Positions 1 through 11,682 of a DNA stretch of 64,000 nt are shown here, piece after piece. The stretch covers positions 5,084,001 to 5,148,000 of the forward strand of contig CAVNZM010000016.1 of the NCBI GenBank assembly GCA_963693365.1. The letters are read 5' to 3'. Both the position numbers and the translations under genes were made by a program. The stretch comes from Amoebidium appalachense (Eukaryota > Ichthyosporea). The number at the start of each line of letters is the position of its first letter. Position 1 is the stretch's first letter. The notes beneath the pieces are model-generated. The model did not search any database. It worked only from the letters and a program-made list of their open reading frames with translations, and had not been told where the DNA came from.

Positions 1-366
1 GGTTCGATTTCTGGGGGGGGGGAAGTTTTGAAGTGGAGGCCGGCCTATATATACATGCGCAGGCATATGCATTGTATGTTCATGTGGCCATGTATGGCTA
101 TGATGCATATGTGGTGTCACGGCTGTGTGTGTGTGAATGTGTGTGTGTGTGTCTGCGTGTGTGTGTGTGTGCGTGCGCGCGACGCCGTGGGTGTGTGCAT
201 AAATGTGTTTGGTGTGACAACATGTACATGTGCTAGGCTGGCGCTGTAGTCAGGGTCTGCCATTGAACATTCTACAGGGACAGGGAGACACGTACGTACG
301 TGTGCAGCTTGTGTGGTTGGTGTATACCCCGTGTATTATGAGACATGAGAAGCTTCCCCCGGGGGG

Positions 367-403
<37 letters not shown>

Positions 404-750
404 CTCTTGGGCGTTCCGATTCGGCCGGGACGATTTTCGGAACTGTGTTTTCAAATATCGGAAATTCCGATTTTTTTTTCGTAACTTCGAACCCTGATTA
501 TGGTGCGGTCCGAGCCAGCCAGACCTTTGTCCTATTTATGCAAACCTCTTATTGGTTCACTTCGTTTATGTGGTATGCAGCGGAAGAACCATATATGGTT
601 CACTTCTTAGGTCAGCGTGATTCCGATTGGTGCAGACATTATATTTACGTGACATTCATGACAAAGCACGAATCGTATGCTAGTAGGTCACATTCTTTAG
701 TAAACATGTACAGTTCATGTGTACAGTTGTTTACAACATCACCCTAGGTT
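1..750. repeat. intergenic, microsatellite-rich, no gene seen
   Basis: No supported gene. The stretch holds TG-rich sequence (about 122-180), a poly(G) run of about 34 bases (370-403) and AT-balanced unique sequence after 410. Short reading frames here are products of the simple repeats. Confidence 0.6.
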
Positions 751-1485
751 TCATTCTTCACATACACCCACGCCAATCCGCTTTTCGTAAAAACAATTCA
801 AGTTATGTTCAAATAACGGCACTGCACGATTCTATGCAAGTTGGTGCACGATATGTTGGTATTATTGATTGGAAAACTGCTTACGATTCTGTCTCCCCTG
901 GTCTCCTATGGGAAAAGCTTGCTGCACGGCAGCACGGGGTGTACCACACTGCATTGGTGTTTTGTTAGAAGCACTCTTGTCTCAAAGCTATGGTAGAGCT
1001 GTGGTTAATGGGTACCTTTCCTATGGTTTTTTTCGTACTAGAGGTCTCTTGCAGGGTTCATTGCTTAGCCCCTTTTTGTTATATTTATATGATTTGGCTG
1101 TCAAGATTTATGCCGAAAATGATGACCCTATTTATAACTTTCCGCCTGCACTTCTCTATGCTGATGATCTGTCCCTCCTTGCCCGTACCCCTAGACGCCT
1201 GCAAAGATTGTTCGATAAAGTGTCAGAGTGCATGCAAGGCAAACCTTATGATCCTTAACATAGACAAATGTGGCGTTCTTGTTCCTGATATAGCTAACAA
1301 TTTACACACTTTTACATTATCATCTAAACCTGTACCTATAGTTCCAGAATACAAATATCTTGGTATTCCGGTTAATTCTGTTGGTGTTATGTTTTCCCAT
1401 ATGGTTGAAAAGAGGGTAGAGCTGGCTCGTAAGCGGTTAGCTTTCTTCTCGGCTAATATTTTTAAAGACACACATCTCCATCCTC
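750..1485 (+). pseudogene. decayed LINE (non-LTR retrotransposon) reverse transcriptase fragment
   Basis: A broken reverse-transcriptase domain read in three pieces. The first frame (about 771-968) carries a Q-x-x-FRKN-type block, the ALHD stretch and the palm motif IDWKTAYDSV, then ends in a stop. The second frame (about 966-1258) continues with a GLLQGSLLSP-like block and the catalytic YADD motif near 1158-1172. The third frame (about 1250-1482) carries LNIDKCGV and a YKYLGIPV thumb-like block. Two frameshifts and an in-frame stop mean it cannot make an intact enzyme. Motif order is that of LINE-type reverse transcriptases (known family); the clade is not resolvable. Homology ends abruptly at a poly(C) run (1484-1512). 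No endonuclease, RNase H or 3' tail is visible, so this is an internal relic. Confidence 0.85.
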
Positions 1486-1599
1486 CCCCCCCCCCCCCCC
1501 CCCCCCCCCCCCACCCGCCCCCTTCTCCTCTAGGTTTGCAGCTATTGTGCATTGTCTTTGTTTGGCTGTATAACGTTAACCTTCGGCATTGACACAGAA

Positions 1600-2315
1600 T
1601 CACATATTAATGATTAGGAACATAAGAGGCCCATCCACAGCTTAGGCTACCTGACATGTCAGTTAAGTATTTACGTGCCTGAGGCTCTTCTACACCTGTG
1701 TAAATTAATTATAATAAATGAGGTATCATGCCGCTACAAAATTCATGGTAACAACCAGAAATCGACATCAAAAATGAAACTAATGTGTGTGCACATTGGC
1801 TAAGTAGGCACGTGGCGTGATGCAAAACAACATGAATTTATGCGAACACGACCATTATTGATTATGTCCAATGAGCGCCTTTAAAAATTTTAAACCAAGA
1901 ATCCGTCAAGTTCCTACTCTTTCGCTTGTGGATTGTCAGTTACGGATGATACAGAGAACGAGAGTAGAGAAATAAAATAAGAAACCAAGCTCGGCCCCAG
2001 GTACCCAAAAATGCATGCTAACCTGGCATCCAAATATGGTAACACAGGTTCCGGTGACTTAATTTTATATGCTAACCTGGCTTCCATGTACCGTAAAGGG
2101 TTGCCAGTAATACATCGTTAGCGAACATCTCTAAGATATCTCATATGTTCGGATTAAACCTACGTCGGTTGATTAAATGCTACACAGTCAAAACAAAACC
2201 ACACACATATATATCGGTTAACCGTTTTTTACCAAAACAAGCGCACATGCAACGGCATGCATGTGGATGCAAGAGTGGTGCCGCAGACACTTTCGCTGAT
2301 ATACGTGCGTACTGT

Positions 2316-2346
<31 letters not shown>

Positions 2347-2430
2347 GCCAACGGGGGGTTCTACTCCCTCCCCTCAAAACACGAAAAATCCATTAAAACA
2401 AATTAATTAAAACAGCCCTTATACTGCATC
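1600..2430. other. intergenic, no gene seen
   Basis: Mostly unique AT-balanced sequence between the LINE relic and the 3' end of the MFS gene. It has a small imperfect direct repeat (ATGCTAACCTGGC at about 2015 and 2070) and a poly(A) run at 2319-2346. No coding support on either strand. Confidence 0.6.
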
Positions 2431-4439
2431 TTACTTATCCTCCACCTCTCCCTGCATTTCCAAACTTCTTCCAGAAATCGGTTTTTCCTCATCCACCGGG
2501 ACCGCCGCAACCCTAATCCGCAGTAGCGCAATCGCGATCAGCGCTGGTACGATCGCAACGGATCCGATCGTATAAGCCAATCCGGCGTGGTGTTTACCCG
2601 ATTTTGCCATCCCCGTGATGAAATATCCAAAGAGAAGGGGGGCGACACTTTCCCCAAGGGCTTTGATTCCCATCATTGATCCTTGCATAGAGCCCTGTTT
2701 TGATTGATTTTTTATTAGTTATAAGTACAAGGGAAAAAAGATAGATATAGCAATAGTAAACAATATGATTTTAAACTTCATACACTGCCGAAAAAACAAA
2801 GCAGGTTAGATACTGCATTAATGATCAACAGTCAGTTTACGGGGTAGACAACGCAAGTTGAACCGTGTCTTGGCATTCAAAAAAAAAAAGATTCTGCAAT
2901 ACTTTGAATTCGATTCTGCAATACTTTGAATTCGATTCCGAGTACTCCTCTTTCGAGGGTTCTGACTTACTCATCACCCCATTCCAATCCTCTCCCAACA
3001 CAGGTAAGCACTACCAATCCAATGTGCATTGAAATCGCACAACAAATCCCACAAACTCATTCTCTTAGCCAACCCCCCTCCCCTCCCCCCTCCCCCCCCC
3101 CCTCCTCCCTCCCCTCCCCCCCCCCCCCCACACACACAAAAAAACAAACAAAAAAAAAACAAACAAAAAACAAACAAACGGAGGGTCATGCGGCATCCAC
3201 TCTGCTGTCTGTGAGCCCCAAACACATTGCTATGCCCAGAAAGGTGCATTTTTTTTGTGTGTGTGTGTGTGTGGTGGTGGTGGTGGTGGTGGTGGTGGTG
3301 GGTGGGTGGGTGGGTGGGTGGGTGGGTGGGTGGGGGGGGGGGGGGGGGGGGGGGGGAAGAGCGTGTACCTGTTTGTCCGGTTCGCAGATTGCAGAAACGA
3401 TGGAATTCATGGCAGGGAAAGTAAGACCGCCGATGACATTACCGGAAGCAGCAATATAAATTCCGGCTTTTGAATGTGCCAACCCTGCGCCGCCCACCGT
3501 AAACGCTTGTGCAGTCACGCCCAAAAGCACCGTGTTGCGGGGTCCCAAACACGACATGATGGGTCGAAGGAAAAACCCGGAAAATGCACCCAAAGACCCG
3601 CTTAACCCCATAAGGATCGAGCGGTCAGTTGTGTCAAAATCCATGTACTGAGTAGTGTAGATGAAAAGCGTCAAAACAAATCCGAAATACAAAAGCGCGC
3701 TGAAAAACGTCGCGACTCCCAGCTTGATATATTCGGAATCCGTAAAAACCGGTAAAAGTGTCTTGAACGGGTTAAGAGTGTCCCACGAAAACACGTGCGC
3801 GAGACGCTCCTTGATCGCCGACGGTTTATGCACAAAATCCGGAATTACTACCCATGTGTAGGTTACCATCCCGATCACGATCCCACACGCGATTAGCCAA
3901 ACTGCGGTGAGACTCAGAAAGGGTTTCATGATGGCTCCGATCGCGCTCCCCACCACCATAGACAGAGAGAATGTCACGGACGCCAACCCAAAGGCCTTTG
4001 GTCGAGTTTCGAGATCGGCTGAATCGGCCATAAAAGCGAACGCGAGACCCATAAAGCTATGTGTTAGGCCGCCTATAATCCTGAAAAACTGATACAGCCA
4101 CATATTGCTACTGCCGAGAAGAGATGCGAATTGAAGATTTGTCGCAAGCGCGCAAAACACCATCACCTTTCTGCGACCGTATCGATCGGAGAGCGCGCCC
4201 ATGATCGGGGACACGAAAAATGAGAAAACACCGGAAAGGCATTCGAAAATTCCGTTTACTAACATGAGACTGTCTCCGAAGAAGGCAAGGGTCAGGTCCG
4301 GGACGATGGCCACGGTCAGACCTGTTTGTGTTTGCGTAAAAAACAGTAAGTGTTTGTGTGTGTGTGTCTGTGTGTGTGTGTGTGTGCGAGCTTTTGTGTG
4401 CGCGCACGCGTACGTGTAGTTGTGTTTATGTTCGGGCAC

Positions 4440-4484
<45 letters not shown>

Positions 4485-5894
4485 TCTGTATCTAGGGGGT
4501 GCTTTTTTTTGTTTCCCTGAGAAGGTGGACGGGGTGGGTGGGGGAGGGGGAAGGGGTTTACGTAGTGGAGAATTTGAACTGAAGGTGGAGGGTAGGGGCG
4601 GAGAACGGGGGAGGAGGGAGAGACACACAAAGAGAGACACACAAAGAGAGACAGGGAAAGTGGAAGGGAAGGATGGGGGACGGGGAGGGGGGAGGGGGGG
4701 GTGGACGGGGGGGAGGGGAGGGGGGGAAGAAGATCGGATGCCAATACATCCGGGGGAGAGGGGTAGGGGGGGGGGGGGGGGGGGGGGGGAAGAGGGGGGA
4801 GGGGAGGGGCAGAGCAAATACACTGTTCAGAATAGTGGGGGGAGGGGGGTGAGAGGGGGGGAGGGGGGGAAGGAAGGGGGGAGGGGTTTGGGGAGGTACC
4901 AAAACCAAAAGACCAAAACCGACACTTCCTTTCAGCCAGTATACACACTCTTATTCGACCTTGGCCCTAACTCCTTCTTAAGCGTTATCTCCAGCAACCT
5001 CATCCCAATCCTCCCCCCCCCCCCTCCCCCTCCCTCCCCCCTCCCCCCACCCCCCCGCCCCTCCTCCTTCCTTTTTCTCCACAACCTTGAGTAACACAAC
5101 ACACGCTCCACGCATAGAGGTTACAGGGATTTTTTGTTATCTTTGCTGTCTAAGCAGCTCCGAAGGACACACAGTTTTTGGTATTGAATAGTAAGCAAGC
5201 AAAAATCAGGGGCTGTTTGTATGTGTGTATGAACGGATGACACATTCGTTTGGTATGTACGCGTGCTTGTGAGTGAGCACGAGTGTGCTTGGGAGTACAC
5301 ACACATGCACCAGCGAGCACTTGTTTGCTTTTCCTTTCGACATATGCTTGTGTGTGCTGGTGTTTGTGTACAGGAGTCTTCGAGCGCGCGCATGCGTGCG
5401 TGCGTGTGTGTGTGTGTGTGTGCGTATGTGTGTGTCCATACTTGCACGTTCTGTAAACGTGCTATGGAATAGGTGCACAGAAGCTGCTAAAACCAGACGC
5501 AAAAAGAGAACTGGGGATACAACATGACGCAACTTGCAAGGGTAGAAAACGGGTGAGGCCATACCGATCAAGAACCGAAAAAGGAGGAAGCTGCATGATA
5601 ACAGAACCACATGCAGGGGTGGCACCTACCAATTACGAAGAACTGGCAGGATATAGCAGGCAACACAAGCCACCATTTATAATTGGACACATTCTCCAAG
5701 TGAGAGCGCACAGCCCCCGACCTCTCTGGCAAAAGGTTTGCCTCGTCACTTTCCCACAAACTTGACGAGGAATCCATAGTTGAGTCGAACAGTGTGCGGT
5801 TGTGGTCAGGAATGTCTGACTCGTCTGATGCTGGCATCATTTTGGAAGATGAAGCAGCGGGGATAGTGTCGTATGATGCTGGTTTGGATGGCAT
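2431..5894 (-). CDS. MFS transporter (MFSD14/TetA-like), three exons, 493 aa
   Basis: Exons on the minus strand: 5894-5630, 4321-3369 and 2694-2431. Introns are GT-AG (donors GTAGGT and GTACAC) and reading phases join exactly. The start ATG at 5894 is supported by an in-frame TAA at 5921-5919 just upstream. The product begins with a Ser/Asp-rich cytosolic tail of about 70 residues (PSKPASYDTIPAASSS...). The first membrane segment spans the exon 1/2 junction (NYKWWLVLPAISCQFFVIG). The MFS signature GALSDRYGRRKVM follows TM2, and more hydrophobic segments run to a charged C-terminus. Overall layout fits 12 TM segments and resembles drug/H+ antiporters of the MFSD14 (HIAT1)/TetA group; the substrate cannot be inferred. 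It should act in a membrane as a proton-coupled carrier (family knowledge). Both introns are packed with C/G runs, TG repeats and GGT/GGTG repeats. Confidence 0.9.
2695..3368 (-). repeat. MFS intron 2: compound simple repeats
   Basis: This intron holds a perfect two-copy tandem of a 24-base unit (about 2889-2936, GATTCTGCAATACTTTGAAT...), a C-rich block (3066-3130), and a compound (GT)n-(GGT)n-(GGTG)n-poly(G) tract (3257-3356) next to the donor side. No coding sequence. Confidence 0.7.
4322..5629 (-). repeat. MFS intron 1: TG, G-rich and C-rich tracts
   Basis: Contains (TG)n runs (4340-4390, 4441-4482), a 340-base G/A-rich block with poly(G) (4540-4880), a C-rich block (5003-5070) and a TG-rich stretch (5220-5440). 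No exon was found between the joined splice sites. Confidence 0.7.
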
Positions 5895-6651
5895 TGGGAT
5901 GTTTTGAAGTTCAGGTGTTTAAAAGTATACAAATAAGGAAAGTATGTTGTGGGATGGCCCTGGGTGATTAATAAGTGCGTGTGAGCTGTGTGCGTGAGTG
6001 TGTGAGTTGTGTGTGTTTGTGTGCGTGTCTGTATGTGTGTTTGTGTGTGTGCGTGTGTGTGTGTGTGTGCGTGCGTGCGTGTGCGTGCGTGTGCACGCGT
6101 GTGTGTTTCAAATGGCCTGTGCACACGTGCTTGCGTGTTTGTGCGTGTGTGATGGGGGCGACCGTTGTGAACTTGATCGTTCGTGTCGCGTGTGACCCTG
6201 CGTGGATTGTATAGATGTTTTATAAGTGTGTAGGTTTGCTTTGCTATTAGTTGTTCACCCTGTGTAGACAGGCCTGTGTTCGTGTGTAAGACAATTACTT
6301 AAGTCTATGATCACACAAAACGATGCGGTTTTGAAATCCAGAAAGGTTTGTATGGCGACAATCACCGAACTAGAATTTAAAGAAACTACGCTACAACCAA
6401 AAGATGTAGGGGTAGAACTAATTAGAGCTAAAACATTCGCTATAAACATACATGCACAGTCAAACTCCTTCCATTTTTGCTTCTGACATCGCAGTCTGCT
6501 GTTTATATAGAAACCTGGATTGGATACACCCATCCGATTGGTGGCTTTTGAGCGCGGCAAAGCCGTACACGTTATTATGATTGGCTACGTTCGAGCTTGG
6601 TCGTCTCACCGTAGACTAACTAGTAACGGCACGCCCTGCCGGGCTTTGCCT
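5895..6651. other. upstream region of the MFS gene, no gene seen
   Basis: TG-rich sequence (about 5970-6110) followed by about 500 bases of unique sequence. It probably contains the MFS promoter on the minus strand, but I see no clear TATA box. A 101-codon minus-strand frame (6560-6255) has no recognisable similarity and no splice context, so it is not called. Confidence 0.5.
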
Positions 6652-6825
6652 TAATCATGAAGAAGCGGAGGTGGAGGGCTTGAGTGTGAGAGATTTGAGT
6701 GCCAGCATGTGAGAGGAAGGAGGTGCATGTGTGCATGTTTTTTTTTTTTTTTTTTTAATGTTTTTTTTTTTTTTGGGCGCCCCCCCCCCTCCCCCTCCCC
6801 CTTCCCCTCCCTCCCGCTCTTTCTG

Positions 6826-6919
<94 letters not shown>

Positions 6920-6931
6920 CTCCCCCTCCCC

Positions 6932-7029
<98 letters not shown>

Positions 7030-7042
7030 CCCCTCCCCCCCC

Positions 7043-7122
<80 letters not shown>

Positions 7123-7142
7123 TCTCCCCCTCCCCCTCCCCC

Positions 7143-7186
<44 letters not shown>

Positions 7187-7187
7187 G

Positions 7188-7240
<53 letters not shown>

Positions 7241-7591
7241 AATTCTCTCTTTCTAATTCTCTCTCTCTCTCTTTCTCTCTTTTTCTCTCTTCCAGAAAAT
7301 CCCGAATCTTCTGGCAAACACGAAACACGATCACCATGGTTACCATATGAAGGCTTTTTAAGCAATAACATGAAACACGATCACCAATAGTTTTGCCCCG
7401 CTCCCACGTCCGCGGCATTATGCCCGTTAGTTACCATATAAGGCTATTTAATCTCTGCCAATCGTTCTGCCCCGTTCAGGGGCGGACTCACGGACGGACG
7501 GACTCACGGACTCACGGACTCAAACCGCGGCTTGCCGGACTCCAATACTGAGATGTCGAAGCTTCGCCGACTCCGCTTCTTCATGATTACG
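6652..7591. mobile_element. candidate MITE-like element with 19-bp terminal inverted repeats
   Basis: TAATCATGAAGAAGCGGAG at 6652-6670 recurs as a perfect reverse complement at 7573-7591. If the outer TA is the duplicated target, the repeat becomes 17 bp flanked by TA on both sides, the hallmark of Tc1/mariner-type MITEs (family knowledge). The 940-base interior has T runs, C-rich spacers and about 470 bases of (CT)n (6823-7290). It also has a unique right part with imperfect duplications (AAACACGATCACCA at 7323 and 7374; GTTACCATAT at 7339 and 7430) and a (GGACTCAC)-type short tandem (7484-7520). No transposase. Assignment rests on the inverted repeat alone. Confidence 0.45.
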
Positions 7592-8231
7592 GGGTAAGGT
7601 ATTCTGAAATTTGTTCTCCAAGAAAAACCGTGACCCTAGCTTAGACTCGCCATATGTAGGAGCTAACAGCCTTAGAGCCACCGTAATATAATATAACACT
7701 AAAAAAGCCAATAAATTTTTTTCATTCTCTTTCAGTTGACGGCATTGGAAAGCGTTTGGAATTTCAGCTTTTGAGTAACTACAAAAACATAGTTACATTT
7801 TCAGTGGCCGCACTTGTCACGGGGGCTACTCCGACATATTATCGGCCGGTGCTCTTCACACCGGGCGAACACCGCCACGGGCTCTTTGTTTTTTTTCTTT
7901 TGTGTCTCTAGGTTAGCGTCAAAGCCCAAAAGAATAAACGACGTTAGCGTATACAAGACATATTGCTAATTCATTTTTATTAGTTTCTGCTACCAAAACA
8001 CCAGTTTTAATATATGCTTGCTTTGGATATGGTTGCAGGCCCGTGGGGGTCACCCGTGATGAACTGTTTGGTTCGAAATTCTATTTTTGGCGTCCTGGTT
8101 TGCGCAATCACCGGATTTGACAAGCTGGTGGCACCGTTGCCGCAATCATCATCAAAAAACTAACCTTCGGACCTAACCTTGCCAAGTTGGTAACAGAAAT
8201 CCAAGAAGAGACGCCAAGAAGAGACGCGGAG
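7592..8231 (+). other. 5' flank of the SCI1-like gene
   Basis: Unique sequence, no simple repeats. The reading frame of the downstream exon stays open upstream to 8121 without an ATG, so a small 5' exon or a non-coding leader lies here. Pyrimidine-rich acceptor-like sites occur near 7735 (CTCTTTCAG), but no 5' exon could be matched by phase. Confidence 0.4.
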
Positions 8232-9567
8232 ATGGAGAGGGAGAGGGAAAGGGAGAGGGAGAGGGAGAGGGAGAGGAGTGGGGAAAGGGAGAGGGATAGG
8301 TCTACAGATAGAGATCGAGAAAGGAGCAGGGACAAAGAGAGAGACAGAGAGAGAGACAGGGACAGAGACAGGGACAGGGATAGAGATAGAGATAGAGGGC
8401 GAGACAGAGATAGGGAGAGGGAGGGTGATCGTGATAGGGAAAGGGCGAGAGACAGAGAGAGGGATAGAGACAGAAGCAGGGAGAGTGAGAGGGAAAGAGG
8501 AAGAGATGGAGATAGAAGCAGAGAGAGGGAGAGCGACAGGGACAGAAGTAGAGACAGAGACAGAGAGAGGGAGAGAGAAGAACGCCGTGGCGATCGAGAT
8601 AGCCGGAAAGACGACTGGGGAGAAAGAGAATCAAGCAGAGATGTAGACTCCAAGAAAAGGGAAAACGAGAAGGAGAAAGGCTCAGAAAAAGACAAGACCG
8701 ACACCAGGGAGGGAACGAAGGTGGAGAAAACAAAAGACCCAGAAAGCAAGAAAGATGCTGACGTGAAATCAGCTGAGGAGAAAGGGGAGGAAAAGGAGGG
8801 AAAGGGCGAGAAGTCAAAGACGGAGGGAAAGGAGGAGAGCAGAGGCAAGAAGGACAGGTGAACGCTCCTGCTCCCCCCCCCCTCCCCCCCCCCCCCGGCC
8901 CCCCACCCTCCCCACCCACCCTCCCCCCCCTTTCCCAGGCCCCCTTCAAGGCTTAACCCCCACTCCCCTCCCCTCCCCCCCCTCCCCCCCCCCCACCCGC
9001 CCCCACGCCTCACCCGTATTTTTTTTTTTTTGAAGTCGCTAGCTTTAATTTTGGAGGAGAAAAGTTTGGATGCGGCACCGGGCGAGGGGAGTGGCGGGGA
9101 TCTGAGGGGCCGAATTTGTGACGTTGGCATGGTTTACTTCTGGGGTTCAGTTCATATGGATAAAAGGTTGTGAATCTCAGGAGTAGGGGGAGATCGGGCG
9201 GGAGGGGCGGGGGCGGGGGGGGGGGGGGGGGGGGGGGGGGGGAGGGGGAGGGGGGAGGAGGGATATGCCAGCGAATTTTAAGTGTTCTTTCGGGGATGAG
9301 TGTGTGGATGGTTGGGCTGGCGCATGTGAGGGGGTAAGGGGGGAACACCGGACGTGGACAGATAGGGAGCAAAGACAGTGCCGCCTTCCCAGGTCTTTTT
9401 TTGTTTACACATGTTATGGGTGAGCCTTGTCATTTCTGCCATCTGTATTAATAACCATGTGTATCTTCTTTCACTTCGCCTAAGGCCTCCCCAGGATTTT
9501 CCCTTTGTGAGTTCGCTCCCGGACCTCCCCCCCCCCCCTCTCCCTTCCCCCCCCCCCCCCTCTCCCT

Positions 9568-9602
<35 letters not shown>

Positions 9603-11646
9603 TTTTGCCTCTTCGGTCCTGCCTCTACCCCCGCCTTTCATTTACCCTCCATATCTCTTTTCGACCTGCATCATTGTCAATTTCCTTTCGATTCACATAA
9701 CATGTCTTCTTGTTCACTTCTTCCCCCCCCCCAACATGCCTTCTTGTTCACTACTCCCCCACGCCAACACGTCTTCTTGTTCACTTTTTCCCGTGTGACA
9801 ACCTGAAAAGTTTCCCTCTGTCTTCGCTGACGTAATGTTTGCCGCCGAGCAGGGAGAAGGATGGGGACGGAAGTAAAGACGAAAAGAAGTCCAAGAAAAA
9901 GAGTAAAAAGAAGGATCGAGATTCCAGTTCAGATGACTCCAGTGACAGTATGCATTCCGACCCCCCCCCCCCCCCCCCCCCCCTCCCTCGTCCCCAACAC
10001 CACCCCTCAACCTCCACCCCCTCACTTTCCCTCCCCCCCCCCTTCCCCTCACCCCCCCCCCCCCCCCAAAACCCCCCACCCACCCACCCACCCACCCACC
10101 ACCACCACCACCACCACCACCACCACCACTTTCTTGCTTCCCACGTTCTATGGTGTCGTTGCTTTCTTGCCACCCATTCTCTAAAGCATCGTACCCCCCC
10201 CCCTCCCCCCCCCCCCCCCCCCCCCCCCCCCCTTCAGGATGCGGGGTTGCACACACCGGTGTCTATTTTTCTTCCTACTGTTTTTCTCTCCACACACTTC
10301 ATCTGTCCACTTCTGCACACCCCCTCTCATAGCTATAGACACACTTCACACATTGCATTACGCGCACGCATGCACACACCGCTCTGTTGGCGACAGCTCC
10401 CTTGGAACCCATGCGGCATGTTACCCGCCGGCGTAACATAACTCGGACTATCGGTTTGGCTTTTTTCAAGCCCAAAGTAATGGGTGATACCATATTTCCG
10501 GCTGACATCCGGGGGCATAGCTTTCCGTTCGAAAGCGTTAAAGTTCCGCTCTAGTAAGCGTGTTACTACCCTGCGGCGTGGGCCAAATCTCATATTTTCC
10601 CCTCTGATTGCGAATTCTGCGGCCTTCGGGACCGAATTCTTCTCAGCTGGTGTAGTATGTTAGCCAGGGAAGTATTGACTTAGGTAGCGACGGGGAAGCT
10701 TCCCCAGAAGCCCCGTCTCCTGAGTTCCTATCTATATTTTTCTTGCTTCTGCTTACTGCTGCAACTTTAACCCCCGGCCTTTCCTACTGCCATTGCCTGC
10801 ATAAGTAACCCTGCTCGTCTCTGATCAAGACGGGTGACCTACCCATGTTCAAATGAAACAGTATCTGAGTTGGGTTTCGTTAACGAGGTGAATAGGTCGA
10901 AACTCGGGTACTGTGGATGACGTGGGCCCCCCCTGAGGATGGGCTCTGCTTATTATGCATACTCTTTATGTATGGTTTGCATTCTGCATCGTGTTATCCT
11001 TTGTTCTTGTGTACTTCGTACTTTATGATGCATTAAAACCCCCTTCAGGATGCGGCTGTAGGGTATAAGTAGATTTAGACATGTGTTAACGGTTGTTGGC
11101 CGAGAAAATGCTCCTAGGATGGGTTTGGGTTCTTTTTCTTTTTCTTTTTCTTCTTTCCATTTTTCTTTTGCTAGGGTTGTGTGTGTGTGTGTGCGTGTGC
11201 GTGTGTGTGTGTCTGTGTGTGTGTGTGTGTGTGTGTGGGGGGGGGGGGGCTGTGATGGTGGTGGTCGTGGTCGTGGGTGGGCTGCGGGTGCTTGTGTCGG
11301 GGAAGGGGAGGGGCGGGGGGGGGGGGGGGGGGGCAATGGGTGTGGACATTGCGCGGACGGACTGAGGTGGAATGAGGGTGGACTCTAACGGTGGTGTTTG
11401 ATTGGTCGGTATTGGTGTCATGCGTGTTACGCAGGGGACCGGGTGAGGGAGGATACGGAATGCAGTACATACGTGGGCGGCGGCTCATTTTAGATATCGT
11501 GATTGTTTTATTACTGGGGCGTGGGGGGAAGGGTTAGGAGGGGAGGAGGAGGAAGGGGGGGGGGGGGGGGGGGAAGGAAGGAGGAGGGGGACACGGATGG
11601 AAGCAGGGAGTGGAGGGAGGCAGGAGAGGTTCGGTCGAAGGGGAGC

Positions 11647-11682
<36 letters not shown>

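Noticed and set aside
1-14. GGTTCGATTTC at the window start, similar to a Pol III B-box
   Set aside because: The upstream part is outside the window and no T-stem pairs with the visible bases.
5630-5894. MFS exon 1 as a separate small gene
   Set aside because: Its donor and phase join exactly to the exon at 4321, and its end supplies the missing first membrane segment.
6651-7390. Long frames of [28 protein letters not shown] and GGGG throughout the window
   Set aside because: Direct translations of (CT)n, (CA/TG)n and poly(C)/(G) tracts, open in several frames and on both strands at once.
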